In this document: positions 48,009 to 57,085 of the stretch, in pieces
Layout: each line of letters opens with the position of its first letter
How positions within the stretch are numbered: position 1 is the first letter of the stretch
Source of the DNA: Bacteroidales bacterium
GTDB taxonomy: Bacteria > Bacteroidota > Bacteroidia > Bacteroidales > Salinivirgaceae
Assembly (NCBI GenBank): GCA_012519055.1
Contig: JAAYQU010000047.1
Span: 1 to 64,000, forward strand
Direction: 5' to 3'
DNA: 64,000 nt
Translations under genes and position numbers: made by a program
The notes under the pieces: generated by a model
The model's input: only the letters and a program-made list of their open reading frames with translations
Database searches by the model: none
What the model was told of the DNA's origin: nothing

Positions 48009-49007
48009 CTAACTGTCGGGAACACAATCAAGCAACTGCTTGATTGATATTTTTTGAGCGCAATCAAAGTGCTTTTCTGGACACTGCTTTCGTCCATGAA
48101 GTCCACAAGGACGACAAGAAAGATTTTCGGTAACCTCGACAACTTTACCGTTGTTACCGACCGGACCAAAACCAAAATAGGGTACAGTACTACAAAAAAC
48201 AGCTGTAACAGGTGCATTTGTTGCGCTGCAAATATGCAACGGTGCCGAATCGTTAACAAAATTCATAACAGCATCTTTAACTAACGCCGCCGACTCTATC
48301 AATGATAGTTGACCGCATAAATTAACAACGTTGCTATTAGTTTTTTCAACGATTTTTTGACATAGTTCAAAATCACCGCTACTACCAATCAGATAAACGC
48401 GAATATCCTTGTTTAAGCTGTTTATCAATTCAATCCATTTGTTTTCGGGAAATTGTTTTGTAAACCAAACAGATGCTGGAGCTATACAAATATATTTTTG
48501 ATTTTTATATTTTCTAACGTTATAATCAGCTTTTTCAGTTATATAAAGCTTAGGTTTGGCAGCGTGACCATCAGTAATAAACTCGATAAGTTTTTGGTTT
48601 CTATCAATCTCATGTTCTCCTGCAATCTCGTGCTCAGCTTTGTTTTGAAAGAAAAATGACAATGGATTTTTCTTAAATCCGCTTTTTATTGGTGCACTTG
48701 ACATAGTTGTTATCAGACCTGTGCTAAAAAAACGCTGTACATTTACTACAATGTCATATTTTCTTCTCCTAACTTTGCGAATAACAGTAAAAAGCGACCT
48801 GTATTTTTTCTTTGCTTTATTCCACATAAGAACTCTGCCTACGTTTGGATTGGTATTGAAAATTGATTCATTTCCTTTCCGTACTAAAACATCAATCTTT
48901 GTTGTTGGGTAAAAAGATTTTAATTTTTCAATCAAAGCTGTTGCTAATATTGCATCGCCGATAAAAGCTGTCTGAATAATCAATATTTTATTGAAATTTT
49001 TCCTCAT
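48009..49007 (-). CDS. Glycosyltransferase family 9 (heptosyltransferase-like)
   Basis: The 332-residue GT-B enzyme has the N-terminal IIQTAFIGDAILATAL motif and the nucleotide-sugar site NDSAPLHICSATNAPVTAVFCS of GT9. Family members add heptose or similar sugars to the LPS inner core. An extra C-terminal cysteine-rich stretch (LSCRPCGLHGRKQCPEKHFDC) is seen in many GT9 proteins. It starts three bases after DUF4159 in the same operon. Confidence 0.9.
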   Translation of the reverse strand: MRKNFNKILIIQTAFIGDAILATALIEKLKSFYPTTKIDVLVRKGNESIFNTNPNVGRVLMWNKAKKKYRSLFTVIRKVRRRKYDIVVNVQRFFSTGLITTMSSAPIKSGFKKNPLSFFFQNKAEHEIAGEHEIDRNQKLIEFITDGHAAKPKLYITEKADYNVRKYKNQKYICIAPASVWFTKQFPENKWIELINSLNKDIRVYLIGSSGDFELCQKIVEKTNSNVVNLCGQLSLIESAALVKDAVMNFVNDSAPLHICSATNAPVTAVFCSTVPYFGFGPVGNNGKVVEVTENLSCRPCGLHGRKQCPEKHFDCAQKISIKQLLDCVPDS

Positions 49008-49010
49008 ATT

Positions 49011-49661
49011 CTAATGATTAAAAACATATTGAATAATATTTGCTCCCATTTTAAGAGCCTTTTCGCGCGTTTCGGGAGAGTTATTGTGAACTTCGGGTGA
49101 TTCCCAACCATCACTAATATCTGATTCATATGTGTAATATACAACTAATCTATTGTTTACAAATATACCAAATCCTTGCGGAGGTTTGTTATCGTGCTCG
49201 TGAATTTTTGGCAAGCCTTTTGGAAACTTATACTTTTGATTGTATATCGGGTGACTTATGGGCAGTTCAACTAAAGGATTGTCTGGAAAAACTTTTACTA
49301 TCTCGCGCCTAAAAAATGGGTCGAGTCCATAATTATCATCAACGTGCAAAAAACCTCCAGATTCCAAATATAACCTTAGATTTTTAACATCGGAAGGAGA
49401 AAAAACCACATTGCCGTGACCTGTCATGTGAACAAATGGATATTCGAAAATTTGAGAGCTACCCACCTCAACCTCATCATGTTGCGGATTAATATTTGTA
49501 CCTAAATTTTTGTTACAAAAATCAATTAGATTTGGCAAGGCGGTAGGGTCAGCGTACCAGTCTCCTCCTCCGCCATACTTCAATAGTGCAATTTTTAAAG
49601 GATAATCCTGACTATATGAATATGTTGTAATTAAAATAAGTATCAAAAACAGATTTCTCAT
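49011..49661 (-). CDS. DUF4159 domain exported protein
   Basis: The 216-residue protein has a signal peptide (about 1-18). DUF4159 signatures seen are LKYGGGGDWYADPTALPNL, FVHMTGHGNVVFS, LESGGFLHVDDNYG and the final ETREKALKMGANIIQY. The fold is related to the glutamine-amidotransferase-like domains that occur in VWA-containing membrane proteins. The function is unknown. Three bases separate its stop from the GT9 start, so it is clearly in the operon. Confidence 0.88.
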   Translation of the reverse strand: MRNLFLILILITTYSYSQDYPLKIALLKYGGGGDWYADPTALPNLIDFCNKNLGTNINPQHDEVEVGSSQIFEYPFVHMTGHGNVVFSPSDVKNLRLYLESGGFLHVDDNYGLDPFFRREIVKVFPDNPLVELPISHPIYNQKYKFPKGLPKIHEHDNKPPQGFGIFVNNRLVVYYTYESDISDGWESPEVHNNSPETREKALKMGANIIQYVFNH

Positions 49662-49685
49662 AATAAGTAGTTCACTTTTAAATAG

Positions 49686-50399
49686 TTAGCAACTTTTCAA
49701 ATAAAAGGAATGGCAAACTGCTATTCCTGCTGTTTCAGTTCTAAGGCGACTGCTACCGAGCGTTACAGGTATAAAACCACTCTCTATTGCAAAATCAACC
49801 TCAGAATTAGAAAAATCTCCCTCTGGTCCAATTAACACAATTGTATCTTTGTGTAACTCTGCAACTTCATTAACGGAAATCCTATCGTCAAAATTACAAA
49901 CTGCTATATATTTTTTCTCAATATTTTTATGTTGCAAGATAAACTCTTTAAGTTTGCAGGACTCGTTAATTACTGGAAAATAGGCTTTTAGCGATTGCTT
50001 TGCTGCTGCAATTACAATTCTGTTTAACCTATCAGCTTTTACAATACTTCTCTCTGAATGTTCGCAAATAACGGGGGTTAACGCACTAAAGCCAAACTCG
50101 GTGCATTTTTCTATCATAAACTCGTATCGTTCAATATTTTTAGTTGGAGCAACAGCTAAATGCAGATTGTACGGGAGTTTAGGTAATTCACAAATTTCAT
50201 TTACCGAATAATCTATTCTGTTTTTAGAGATATTTGTTACAACAACTTTTATAAGCTTGCCTTTTCCATTGGTAATCTGTATTTTGGTTCCTTCACGCAA
50301 ACGCAAAACAGCACTTGCATGGTGTGCTTCAGCGCCTGTGATAAAATTTTCGGTTTCTAAGTTTTCATTAATAAATAATGGAACCTGGCTGTTTATCAT
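49686..50399 (-). CDS. rsmE: 16S rRNA (uracil-1498-N3)-methyltransferase RsmE
   Basis: The 237-residue SPOUT-class methyltransferase modifies U1498 of 16S rRNA. The knot motifs VLIGPEGDFSNSEVD and LGSSRLRTETAGIA are present, and the N-terminal PUA-like part has HHASAVLRLREG. Its ATG overlaps the end of the large exported-protein gene by four bases, so translation is coupled to that gene. Confidence 0.95.
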   Translation of the reverse strand: MINSQVPLFINENLETENFITGAEAHHASAVLRLREGTKIQITNGKGKLIKVVVTNISKNRIDYSVNEICELPKLPYNLHLAVAPTKNIERYEFMIEKCTEFGFSALTPVICEHSERSIVKADRLNRIVIAAAKQSLKAYFPVINESCKLKEFILQHKNIEKKYIAVCNFDDRISVNEVAELHKDTIVLIGPEGDFSNSEVDFAIESGFIPVTLGSSRLRTETAGIAVCHSFYLKSC

Positions 50400-53300
50400 C
50401 TTCTTGATCTTTTACCTCTAGGATTTAAATCTTCTTTTTTACCACCTTTAAAATAGAATATTGTTTCGTCTTTTACCCTTGGGTATGTTAGATAATAGGT
50501 ATATTTTGGTCCGTCAGTTTTAAGTTTTCTATTTTTTAATTTAATTTTTCCAATCATATCATTGTAGACAGGGTCGCTTGATACTGTAAGCATCGAATTA
50601 TAAGTGTATTTGAAGAAATACCAGTGATTCGGCATTGGTTCAATATATATGAAAAACTCTGTCCCCGATTTTAGGTATCTAAACTCAACATACCCTGCAA
50701 CGAACTTATTAATTGTTTTATCGAGAATACTACCTATCCCGATCCTTCCTATCGACTTGAATGCATTGTCTGCAGAATCCCACATCATATTCAAATCTGT
50801 AAAAACTATACTATGAACAAAACCCTCTGGAATTGTTTTTGGAACACCAAATAGTTTTTGCTCTTCTATAAGAGTTTTAAATGCTTCATTGCTAATTAAG
50901 TCTGTCATGCCTTGCTCGTAATCACTAAGTAGTGTATTTACAGGACCGAGAGATTTAATTTTGTTAATAGTGTCAGCCATATACGTTAAATTGGGATCAT
51001 TAAAGAAAAAGTCGAAAGTCATAAATAAATCTGTCAATATCTCTTCTCTTTGAGCTGTATATATAATATTTCCGCGTGTTTTAATCTTTACCTGTCCCAA
51101 ATCGCGAGCTATATTTATAATACCTGTACTATTGAAATCTGATGTTTGTGTATTTATGGAGACATAATTATCTTTCAATTCTTTATTCTCAAACTTTTCT
51201 AGTGTACTTGTCTCATACTTTTCACTGTTACGATCAAATTTTAAATATCCTGGTGTTGCTGAGTATGCGTGGAAATTCGGTTTTGTTGTTTCGGCATAAA
51301 ATGCAGGATATGTCACAACTGAATCCATATTGGTTATTAAACTGTGATACAGCTTCCTATTATTAGCACTCTCATTAACAGAGTCAACAGGTATAATAAC
51401 GTTATCTGGAACAATTTCAGAACTGAATTTTACCCAGTTTTTAGCCAATCCTTCAGGTAATAGTAATAACTTGGTACTACCTTCAAACAGCAGATATTTA
51501 TTTTGTGCAAAAAGTTTCACATCTCCCATAAATCCAAAAGCGGGACTTAGAGTAAAAGATTGATCTGCAAGTATTTTTCCTGTAGCATACGTTGAATTAA
51601 TATCTGTATTAACCGAAATAACTAAGAAGTTAATTTTTTGAACATTTTTGTCTAAATCTACGTAATCGTAATATCCGTTACCTGTATAGAACTTACGACT
51701 TGAGATATTGACTGTTGCGTCGTAGAATTTATGATATTTGTTGTCTCTGCTAGCAATAACTTCTGCATTCGGTATGGCTCGGTGCCTGGCATCGGTGTCG
51801 ATTGTTATATTTCCATCGGTTGGAATTATCATAGCATCAGCAACGTTGACGAATTTTACCTCGTGCGTGAACAGAACATTATTTTTTAGATCAATATCGG
51901 TAATTGGAGAGATAAAATTAAGTTTATCTTGCTGACTATGAGTTGAAATAAAAAGACTTCCTGCAGGGTTTGTGGTTGAGGCTTCAGCTTCAATAGAATG
52001 AACAAAATTATCAAATGAATGAACCGAACTACTTGAAACATAAAGCTTTTCGCTATCAATATTCCAATTTAACTCATCAGCATAAGCCATATATTGATTA
52101 GCAGGGAAATAAATAACATTATTTAAATCATTGGAACGGAATTTACCTGTACGTGTTTCAAAATCTATATGAGAGTTTACGTTATCTGTTTTAATTGAAA
52201 TACCTTTTTTGTCCATTGAAGCCAAGCTCCAAGACGATGTGTCTGCATCAATAGTCGTTTCAGCATATCTGAATCTTTCACTATTGAGCGTGCTTCGCTC
52301 TATAGCCATAGAGCCATTGCCGGTAATTATTCGCGGTTCTAACACAAAACCGCCATTAAGTGTCGATTGAGCGTTGTACATGTCAAGTGGAGTAGATGTA
52401 GTTTGACCATACATTTTGTCGTTATACGGTTCCCAATGTATTTTTATCTCTTTACCCTCCATTATTGGGAATGAGGGAGTTTTTGTAGATTGGTTTACAA
52501 ACCGTGTTGACAATGTATTCATACTGTCCAAAAAGAAAGTAATATCGTCACTCCAAGTTGATGACCTTATATAATCAACCCTACCTCGCACCTTAATCCC
52601 CTGATTACTAACACCAATTAATCCTGTGGTAAATCCCTTCCCTCCATAAGTTAGAATCGGCTCTTGTGTTTGATCGTGTATAAAACCAAGGCTTAAATCT
52701 TGTTGCACAGTAATCTCTTGCTTTATCTCAGTAAAAATATTGCCCGAATAGAATGTTCCTTCCAATTTTACTTTTTCCGCTTCTGGATTATTTAAACTAT
52801 CTAATGTATATGGTTCTATTTTAAAATAAATACTGTCACGATCGTAGACACCACCTTGAATTGATGGTTCATCGTAATATACATATGAATCTTTTGTTGA
52901 CTCAAAAACCGGGAAACGACTAATAAGATAAATACCTGATTTATTGCCCGGATTATCAATATGAATAATACCTGAAATATTTTCAATTTTGCTGCGGACT
53001 GTTCTAAGATCGTGGTGTCCTGTAAGATCAATTCCTATAGATATTTCCATCAACAAGGAATCAACACTTTCTAATTCAATGTTAAAATCTGTATAATTAA
53101 ACCTGAATTTTTCTCCAAAATAGGTATATAACCCTGCTCTTAATTCACCATCAAACTGTATTTCGCGATCTTTCTTAAGAATAATTTGTCCACCTCTGGG
53201 TCTTGTTGCAACCCTGTTTGCCTTAGAAAATTCAAAATAATCAATACCATTTACCATTAAATCAAGGTTTCTCAGTTCTAGCACGGCGTTATCGAGCATA

Positions 53301-54961
53301 CCCGAAGCTTTCGACTTTATTGATATCACATCGTAATCTTTGCTTCGCGTCACAGCCATGATATAATCATATAATTTTTGCCGTATTGTAACTAATTGAG
53401 TTTCTTTGTCATAGTAAACATATCCTTCAAAGGACATCGTTATTAACATTTGACGAACTTTATATTCTGCAAACATCATATATCTGGCTAATTCTTCGGC
53501 ATAAAACTCTTCTGAGTCTATCTTTACAGCGAAGTCACGAATTTGAAATAGTGGATTTGTTGTCGAAATACCTTGAAGCCTATAAAATCGCTCTGATGAG
53601 AAATAGTTATAGGATTCAAATACTGCTTCACTTGCTTCGGAACCTAACATGCGAGAGAAATGTATTCTTGTGTCATTCATATTCCATTTCAACAACTCAG
53701 CTTCAATTTCTACCATGTGATACGAGTCGAAATATGGGCTACGAGACATATTAGACAAATCGTTGTTGCGCAACAGGTTAACCTCTCTCGATTTCACAAA
53801 ATATTGAAGATTTAAACCTGGATGATAAATTGAGTCTTTATCGAGATATATTGATATAACTGCATTATTGGTAGCAACTTTTTCCTTGGTAAAGGTATAT
53901 TCCTCGCTTGCAGCTCTCATAACAACAATATCTCTAAGTACTGTGTCACCTTTTTCAACAATTTTCATCTCCTTCCAAAAGTTAAGTGTGGCCGGCTCCC
54001 TTTTTGTTCCTGCACCAATAAACTGGCTGCCGTGTTGTACGTATCCTCCATTATAATCTACCTTTTCGTATAAATTTTTGATAACAAACCACTTTTGAAA
54101 CGATTCAAATTTTGGGAAACGAACTGCCGCAACATTCGCCACTTTAGAAGCTTGATGACGTAAAGAGCCTTGCAAGGGCTTATCAAAATAGTAATAATTA
54201 TAAAATAAAACTGTATCGACCAATACTAACGAACGGCTAGTTTCAAAACTATAATTTTTAAAAGTCGCATAGACAGAATCACTTGGAAATCCTGCCCGCT
54301 CCCATGTTACCTTACCGCTATTACCATAAAACTTACGATTGTTTAAATCGTAACTGCCTGCTGTTTCAAAAATTTTTATACTGTCGTCCTGAGCATAACA
54401 AATTAATGTTGTTTGCGGAAAAACAACAGTTATATTGTTCTCATCGTTTATCTCAAACTGAAAATTTGTGTTTGTTGCTAACCATCTTGTCTGTGGAGTG
54501 TCGAACAGAAACCCCATGCCTATTAGATTTCTGATATCAGATATAAAAGCACTGATTTTAGTTTGTGTTGTCTCACTATCTTCGCAATACCCTTTTAACA
54601 AGCTATTAAAAACATTGTAATTTTTTCGGTGTTCAACCTTATTTGTAAAAAGAATTAAAGCATCAAGATAATTTTTAAATGCCGCATAAGAGACTTTTCT
54701 AACTTCAAGTAAATTATAGCTTATTGCACAAATGTCAGCTTGAGCTTGTTGATTATAATACCCACTGTTCCAAGTGCTATGAAATAAAGAGTAATAATCG
54801 CGTCCTACTCTTCTAGACTCCTCATTATTAGTAATCAATTCGTTAACTTTTACTAAAAACAAACTATCGCATACAACCATATCATTTGTTTGAGATAGTA
54901 ACATTTCATTGATTGAAAGTATAACTAACAGCAATAAAATAAGCTTTCTAAACAAGTTCAT
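50396..54961 (-). CDS. Very large exported protein of unknown function (1521 residues)
   Basis: ATG 54961 starts a signal peptide (MNLFRKLILLLLVILSINEM). After a helical region (to about residue 160) nearly the whole protein is beta-rich, with many short repeated strands and recurrent patterns such as NFNIELESVDSLLMEIS, VKIKTRGNIIYTAQ and GSMAIERSTLNSERF that recall OstA/LptA-like or AsmA-like stacked jelly-roll proteins. The C terminus (FYFKGGKKEDLNPRGKRSRR) is basic and does not look like a T9SS tag or a barrel end. I know no functional assignment. The operon context (translation modification, DUF4159, GT9, cls) hints at envelope biogenesis. Confidence 0.75.
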   Translation of the reverse strand: MNLFRKLILLLLVILSINEMLLSQTNDMVVCDSLFLVKVNELITNNEESRRVGRDYYSLFHSTWNSGYYNQQAQADICAISYNLLEVRKVSYAAFKNYLDALILFTNKVEHRKNYNVFNSLLKGYCEDSETTQTKISAFISDIRNLIGMGFLFDTPQTRWLATNTNFQFEINDENNITVVFPQTTLICYAQDDSIKIFETAGSYDLNNRKFYGNSGKVTWERAGFPSDSVYATFKNYSFETSRSLVLVDTVLFYNYYYFDKPLQGSLRHQASKVANVAAVRFPKFESFQKWFVIKNLYEKVDYNGGYVQHGSQFIGAGTKREPATLNFWKEMKIVEKGDTVLRDIVVMRAASEEYTFTKEKVATNNAVISIYLDKDSIYHPGLNLQYFVKSREVNLLRNNDLSNMSRSPYFDSYHMVEIEAELLKWNMNDTRIHFSRMLGSEASEAVFESYNYFSSERFYRLQGISTTNPLFQIRDFAVKIDSEEFYAEELARYMMFAEYKVRQMLITMSFEGYVYYDKETQLVTIRQKLYDYIMAVTRSKDYDVISIKSKASGMLDNAVLELRNLDLMVNGIDYFEFSKANRVATRPRGGQIILKKDREIQFDGELRAGLYTYFGEKFRFNYTDFNIELESVDSLLMEISIGIDLTGHHDLRTVRSKIENISGIIHIDNPGNKSGIYLISRFPVFESTKDSYVYYDEPSIQGGVYDRDSIYFKIEPYTLDSLNNPEAEKVKLEGTFYSGNIFTEIKQEITVQQDLSLGFIHDQTQEPILTYGGKGFTTGLIGVSNQGIKVRGRVDYIRSSTWSDDITFFLDSMNTLSTRFVNQSTKTPSFPIMEGKEIKIHWEPYNDKMYGQTTSTPLDMYNAQSTLNGGFVLEPRIITGNGSMAIERSTLNSERFRYAETTIDADTSSWSLASMDKKGISIKTDNVNSHIDFETRTGKFRSNDLNNVIYFPANQYMAYADELNWNIDSEKLYVSSSSVHSFDNFVHSIEAEASTTNPAGSLFISTHSQQDKLNFISPITDIDLKNNVLFTHEVKFVNVADAMIIPTDGNITIDTDARHRAIPNAEVIASRDNKYHKFYDATVNISSRKFYTGNGYYDYVDLDKNVQKINFLVISVNTDINSTYATGKILADQSFTLSPAFGFMGDVKLFAQNKYLLFEGSTKLLLLPEGLAKNWVKFSSEIVPDNVIIPVDSVNESANNRKLYHSLITNMDSVVTYPAFYAETTKPNFHAYSATPGYLKFDRNSEKYETSTLEKFENKELKDNYVSINTQTSDFNSTGIINIARDLGQVKIKTRGNIIYTAQREEILTDLFMTFDFFFNDPNLTYMADTINKIKSLGPVNTLLSDYEQGMTDLISNEAFKTLIEEQKLFGVPKTIPEGFVHSIVFTDLNMMWDSADNAFKSIGRIGIGSILDKTINKFVAGYVEFRYLKSGTEFFIYIEPMPNHWYFFKYTYNSMLTVSSDPVYNDMIGKIKLKNRKLKTDGPKYTYYLTYPRVKDETIFYFKGGKKEDLNPRGKRSRR

Positions 54962-54989
54962 ATAAAACAATTTACTTATTAAAAATTTG

Positions 54990-55817
54990 TTATTTATTAA
55001 AAACTAAACACGACCATTGTTGACACTCTAATCTAAAGCTCTCTTTCAAAGCGTGTTTGTCTGCTTCGATACAAATAAATTCATTATCAGATTGGAAAAA
55101 ACCACTCATTAACAAAAATCCGTTATTATTCAAGTGGTTGGCATATATAGACATATCTTTTAGCAAAACATTCCTGTTGATATTAGCAAGAATAATATCA
55201 AAATTTCCTTCTATAGCAGAACTGTCGCTTGTCTTGCAAATTATCTGATTAACTTGATTTATTTCAATGTTCTCTTTACAGTTTTCGGTTGCATTTGGGT
55301 CAATATCAATAGCAACAACATTTTTAGCTCCCAACTTTTTAGCTAATATACTTAAAACCCCCGTACCAGAGCCTATATCAAGCACCAAACGTTCTTTGAA
55401 TTCTATTTTACGCATTGCCTGAATCATAAGTCTTGTGGTTTGGTGATGTCCTGTCCCGAACGACATTTTGGGCATTATAACTAATTCATGCTCAAACCCT
55501 TGTGTTTTATTGTGGAAAGGTGCCCTGATATGGCAAAAATCGTCAATAGATATTGGCTCGTAATCAGCTTCCCATTGCTGATTCCAATTTTGATGTTCTA
55601 TTAATTTATTAATTATAACTGTTCTATCTATTTTAAGTGCTCCAAGCACGTTAAAAACAGTAGCTTCATCGAATTCTGTCTCAGGAATATAGGATTTTAC
55701 ATAACCCTCTTCGGTAATAAAACTTTCATAGCCACATTCTGCTAATTCAGCGATAACTATTTCGTGATCAAGCCCTTTAAGATTACTAAGCGATATCGAA
55801 GTTTCTATATAGTTCAC
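54990..55817 (-). CDS. prmA: Ribosomal protein L11 methyltransferase PrmA
   Basis: PrmA trimethylates ribosomal protein L11. I choose the GTG at 55817, where the protein begins MNYIETSISLSNLKG as in the family; the longer frame from TTG 55874 adds 19 unlikely residues. The 275-residue form has the SAM motif VLDIGSGTGVLSILAKKLGA, the acidic VAIDIDPNA and the substrate-site motif ILANINRNVL (NPPF/NxxR type). It is the first gene of the minus-strand operon, 28 bases before the large exported protein. Confidence 0.93.
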   Translation of the reverse strand: MNYIETSISLSNLKGLDHEIVIAELAECGYESFITEEGYVKSYIPETEFDEATVFNVLGALKIDRTVIINKLIEHQNWNQQWEADYEPISIDDFCHIRAPFHNKTQGFEHELVIMPKMSFGTGHHQTTRLMIQAMRKIEFKERLVLDIGSGTGVLSILAKKLGAKNVVAIDIDPNATENCKENIEINQVNQIICKTSDSSAIEGNFDIILANINRNVLLKDMSIYANHLNNNGFLLMSGFFQSDNEFICIEADKHALKESFRLECQQWSCLVFNK

Positions 55818-56192
55818 TTTTTTGATTTTATATTTATCATTAAACAATATTAAAGCTTTTATCAAGCTTACCAACTAGCAATTGAACTAATTTTTATGTA
55901 TAAACTTTATTCTGTAAAAATAACCCTTTTATCGATAAGAATAATAGGGCTAGTAATAATTTTATTGCACCACCTAGTGATTAAACCTAAAAAAATGTTA
56001 AAAAGAGCTTTTTAGGCTAAAATTATAAAAATAACATTCATATTTGGATATGCAAATTAACTGACAAATAATTGATGTTAAAGTGTTGAAAAACAAATAA
56101 TTACAACTAATTTAAATGGAGACCAGAAACCATTTCTTAGAAACGGGGCGAAACCGAAAAGCCAGATGAGTAGGAAAATTAAAACAAATTAT
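55818..56192. other. 375-base gap between divergent genes
   Basis: AT-rich, no ORF. A TTATCGATAA palindrome lies near 55929-55942, between CCCT and AGGG. A TTTCT/AGAAA inverted repeat is near 56133-56143. I see no clear promoter consensus for either gene. Confidence 0.4.
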
Positions 56193-56555
56193 ATGAGAAA
56201 ACTTCTTTTATTATTAATCGGGACTGCATTCCTTTTTTCAGGTTGTGCTGTCCATTCAGGATTGACGTTTAATACGAACAATCATGTAACTCAAGTTGTG
56301 TTATCAAAAAATAATTACGTGGTTATTGATAGTGTAAGAGGAGAGTCTGAAGCAATATATGTTTTTGGAATTGGTGGATTTTTAAAAGAGGCATTGATAG
56401 CAGAAGCAAAAGCTGATATGTTGTCAAAAGCCGACATTATTGGAGGGTCAAGGGCAATAATTAACGAAACTGTTGAAATCAAACACTCACTTTTCCCAGT
56501 AATAAGACTTTATAAGGTGACTGTTTCAGGGCATGTAATTGAATTTACAGAATAA
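56193..56555 (+). CDS. Small lipoprotein, DUF6567-like
   Basis: ATG 56193 gives a 120-residue protein with a lipoprotein signal ending FSGC (C18). The first mature part (GLTFNTNNHVTQVVLSKNNY), then YVFGIGGFLKEALIAEAKADM and RAIINETVEIKHSLFPVI, fit a small Bacteroidetes lipoprotein family I remember as DUF6567. ATG 56166 would add nine residues without improving the signal. It stands alone between long gaps. Function unknown. Confidence 0.7.
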   Translation: MRKLLLLLIGTAFLFSGCAVHSGLTFNTNNHVTQVVLSKNNYVVIDSVRGESEAIYVFGIGGFLKEALIAEAKADMLSKADIIGGSRAIINETVEIKHSLFPVIRLYKVTVSGHVIEFTE

Positions 56556-56587
56556 AAAATCAGCCTAAAACTTTATAAACTATTATT

Positions 56588-56650
56588 GCAGGATTTTTTA
56601 GCGAATTTAACGTTGTGTTAATTTTACACAATGCTGCTAAAGAATCCTGC
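56588..56650. terminator. Nested hairpin, 15-bp outer stem
   Basis: GCAGGATTTTTTAGC (56588-56602) pairs with GCTAAAGAATCCTGC (56636-56650) over 15 positions with a single G-T wobble. Inside, TTGTGT and ACACAA (56613-56618, 56626-56631) form a second stem. No strong T-run follows, so it may be a terminator, a structured RNA or a transposon-like relic. Confidence 0.55.
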
Positions 56651-56921
56651 ATTTAATCATTTTTACAATCCGTTAGCGCAAATATTATGCAATAAACAAA
56701 CAACTTCAAAAAAAAATCTTATAAATTCAATCATAAATTATATTTTCAGATAAAACGTAATTGTATATACATTTTATTAATTTTATTGTAATTTTGCTGA
56801 TAACCATTGGCATATTTTTTGACAAAATCCTCAACATTGTATCAACTTGAAAGTTGTTGATAACAGTTGATAACAATAGAAAAAACAACTTTGGTTGAAA
56901 TCAATATTATTTTACAAAACA

Positions 56922-57011
56922 ATGAATATACAGTTCAAAGAGATGTATTCTATAAGACGGCTCTACAAACTGATGTGGCTTCCAGGTGTTGATCCAGGAA
57001 TGGCTCAATAA
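56922..57011 (+). other. Possible 29-residue leader peptide upstream of the P-ATPase
   Basis: ATG to TAA without interruption; it reads MNIQFKEMYSIRRLYKLMWL then PGVDPGMAQ. It is basic in its centre and ends 74 bases before the ATPase start. The 3' third lies in a stem (TGTGGCTT 56974-56981 with AAGCCACA 57043-57050; inner AATCAG/CTGATT at 57014-57019/57033-57038), so its translation could open or close that stem. A short ORF by chance is the alternative. Confidence 0.3.
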
Positions 57012-57085
57012 ACAATCAGTTCTCCTTAAAATCTGATTTCCAAAGCCACAATTAATTCAACATTAACACGAGTAAAATATAGTAG

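Larger units (their letters stand above)
56556..57085. other. 530-base gap with structured sequences before the P-ATPase
   Basis: Three things stand out: a nested hairpin of 63 bases (56588-56650), a 29-codon ORF (56922-57011) and nested inverted repeats (56974-57050) just before the ATPase gene. The section 56690-56900 is AT-rich, with no clear promoter box. Confidence 0.55.

Noticed and set aside
55818-55874. Longer PrmA starting at TTG 55874
   Set aside because: Homologues start near MNYIE; the extra 19 residues have no family support.
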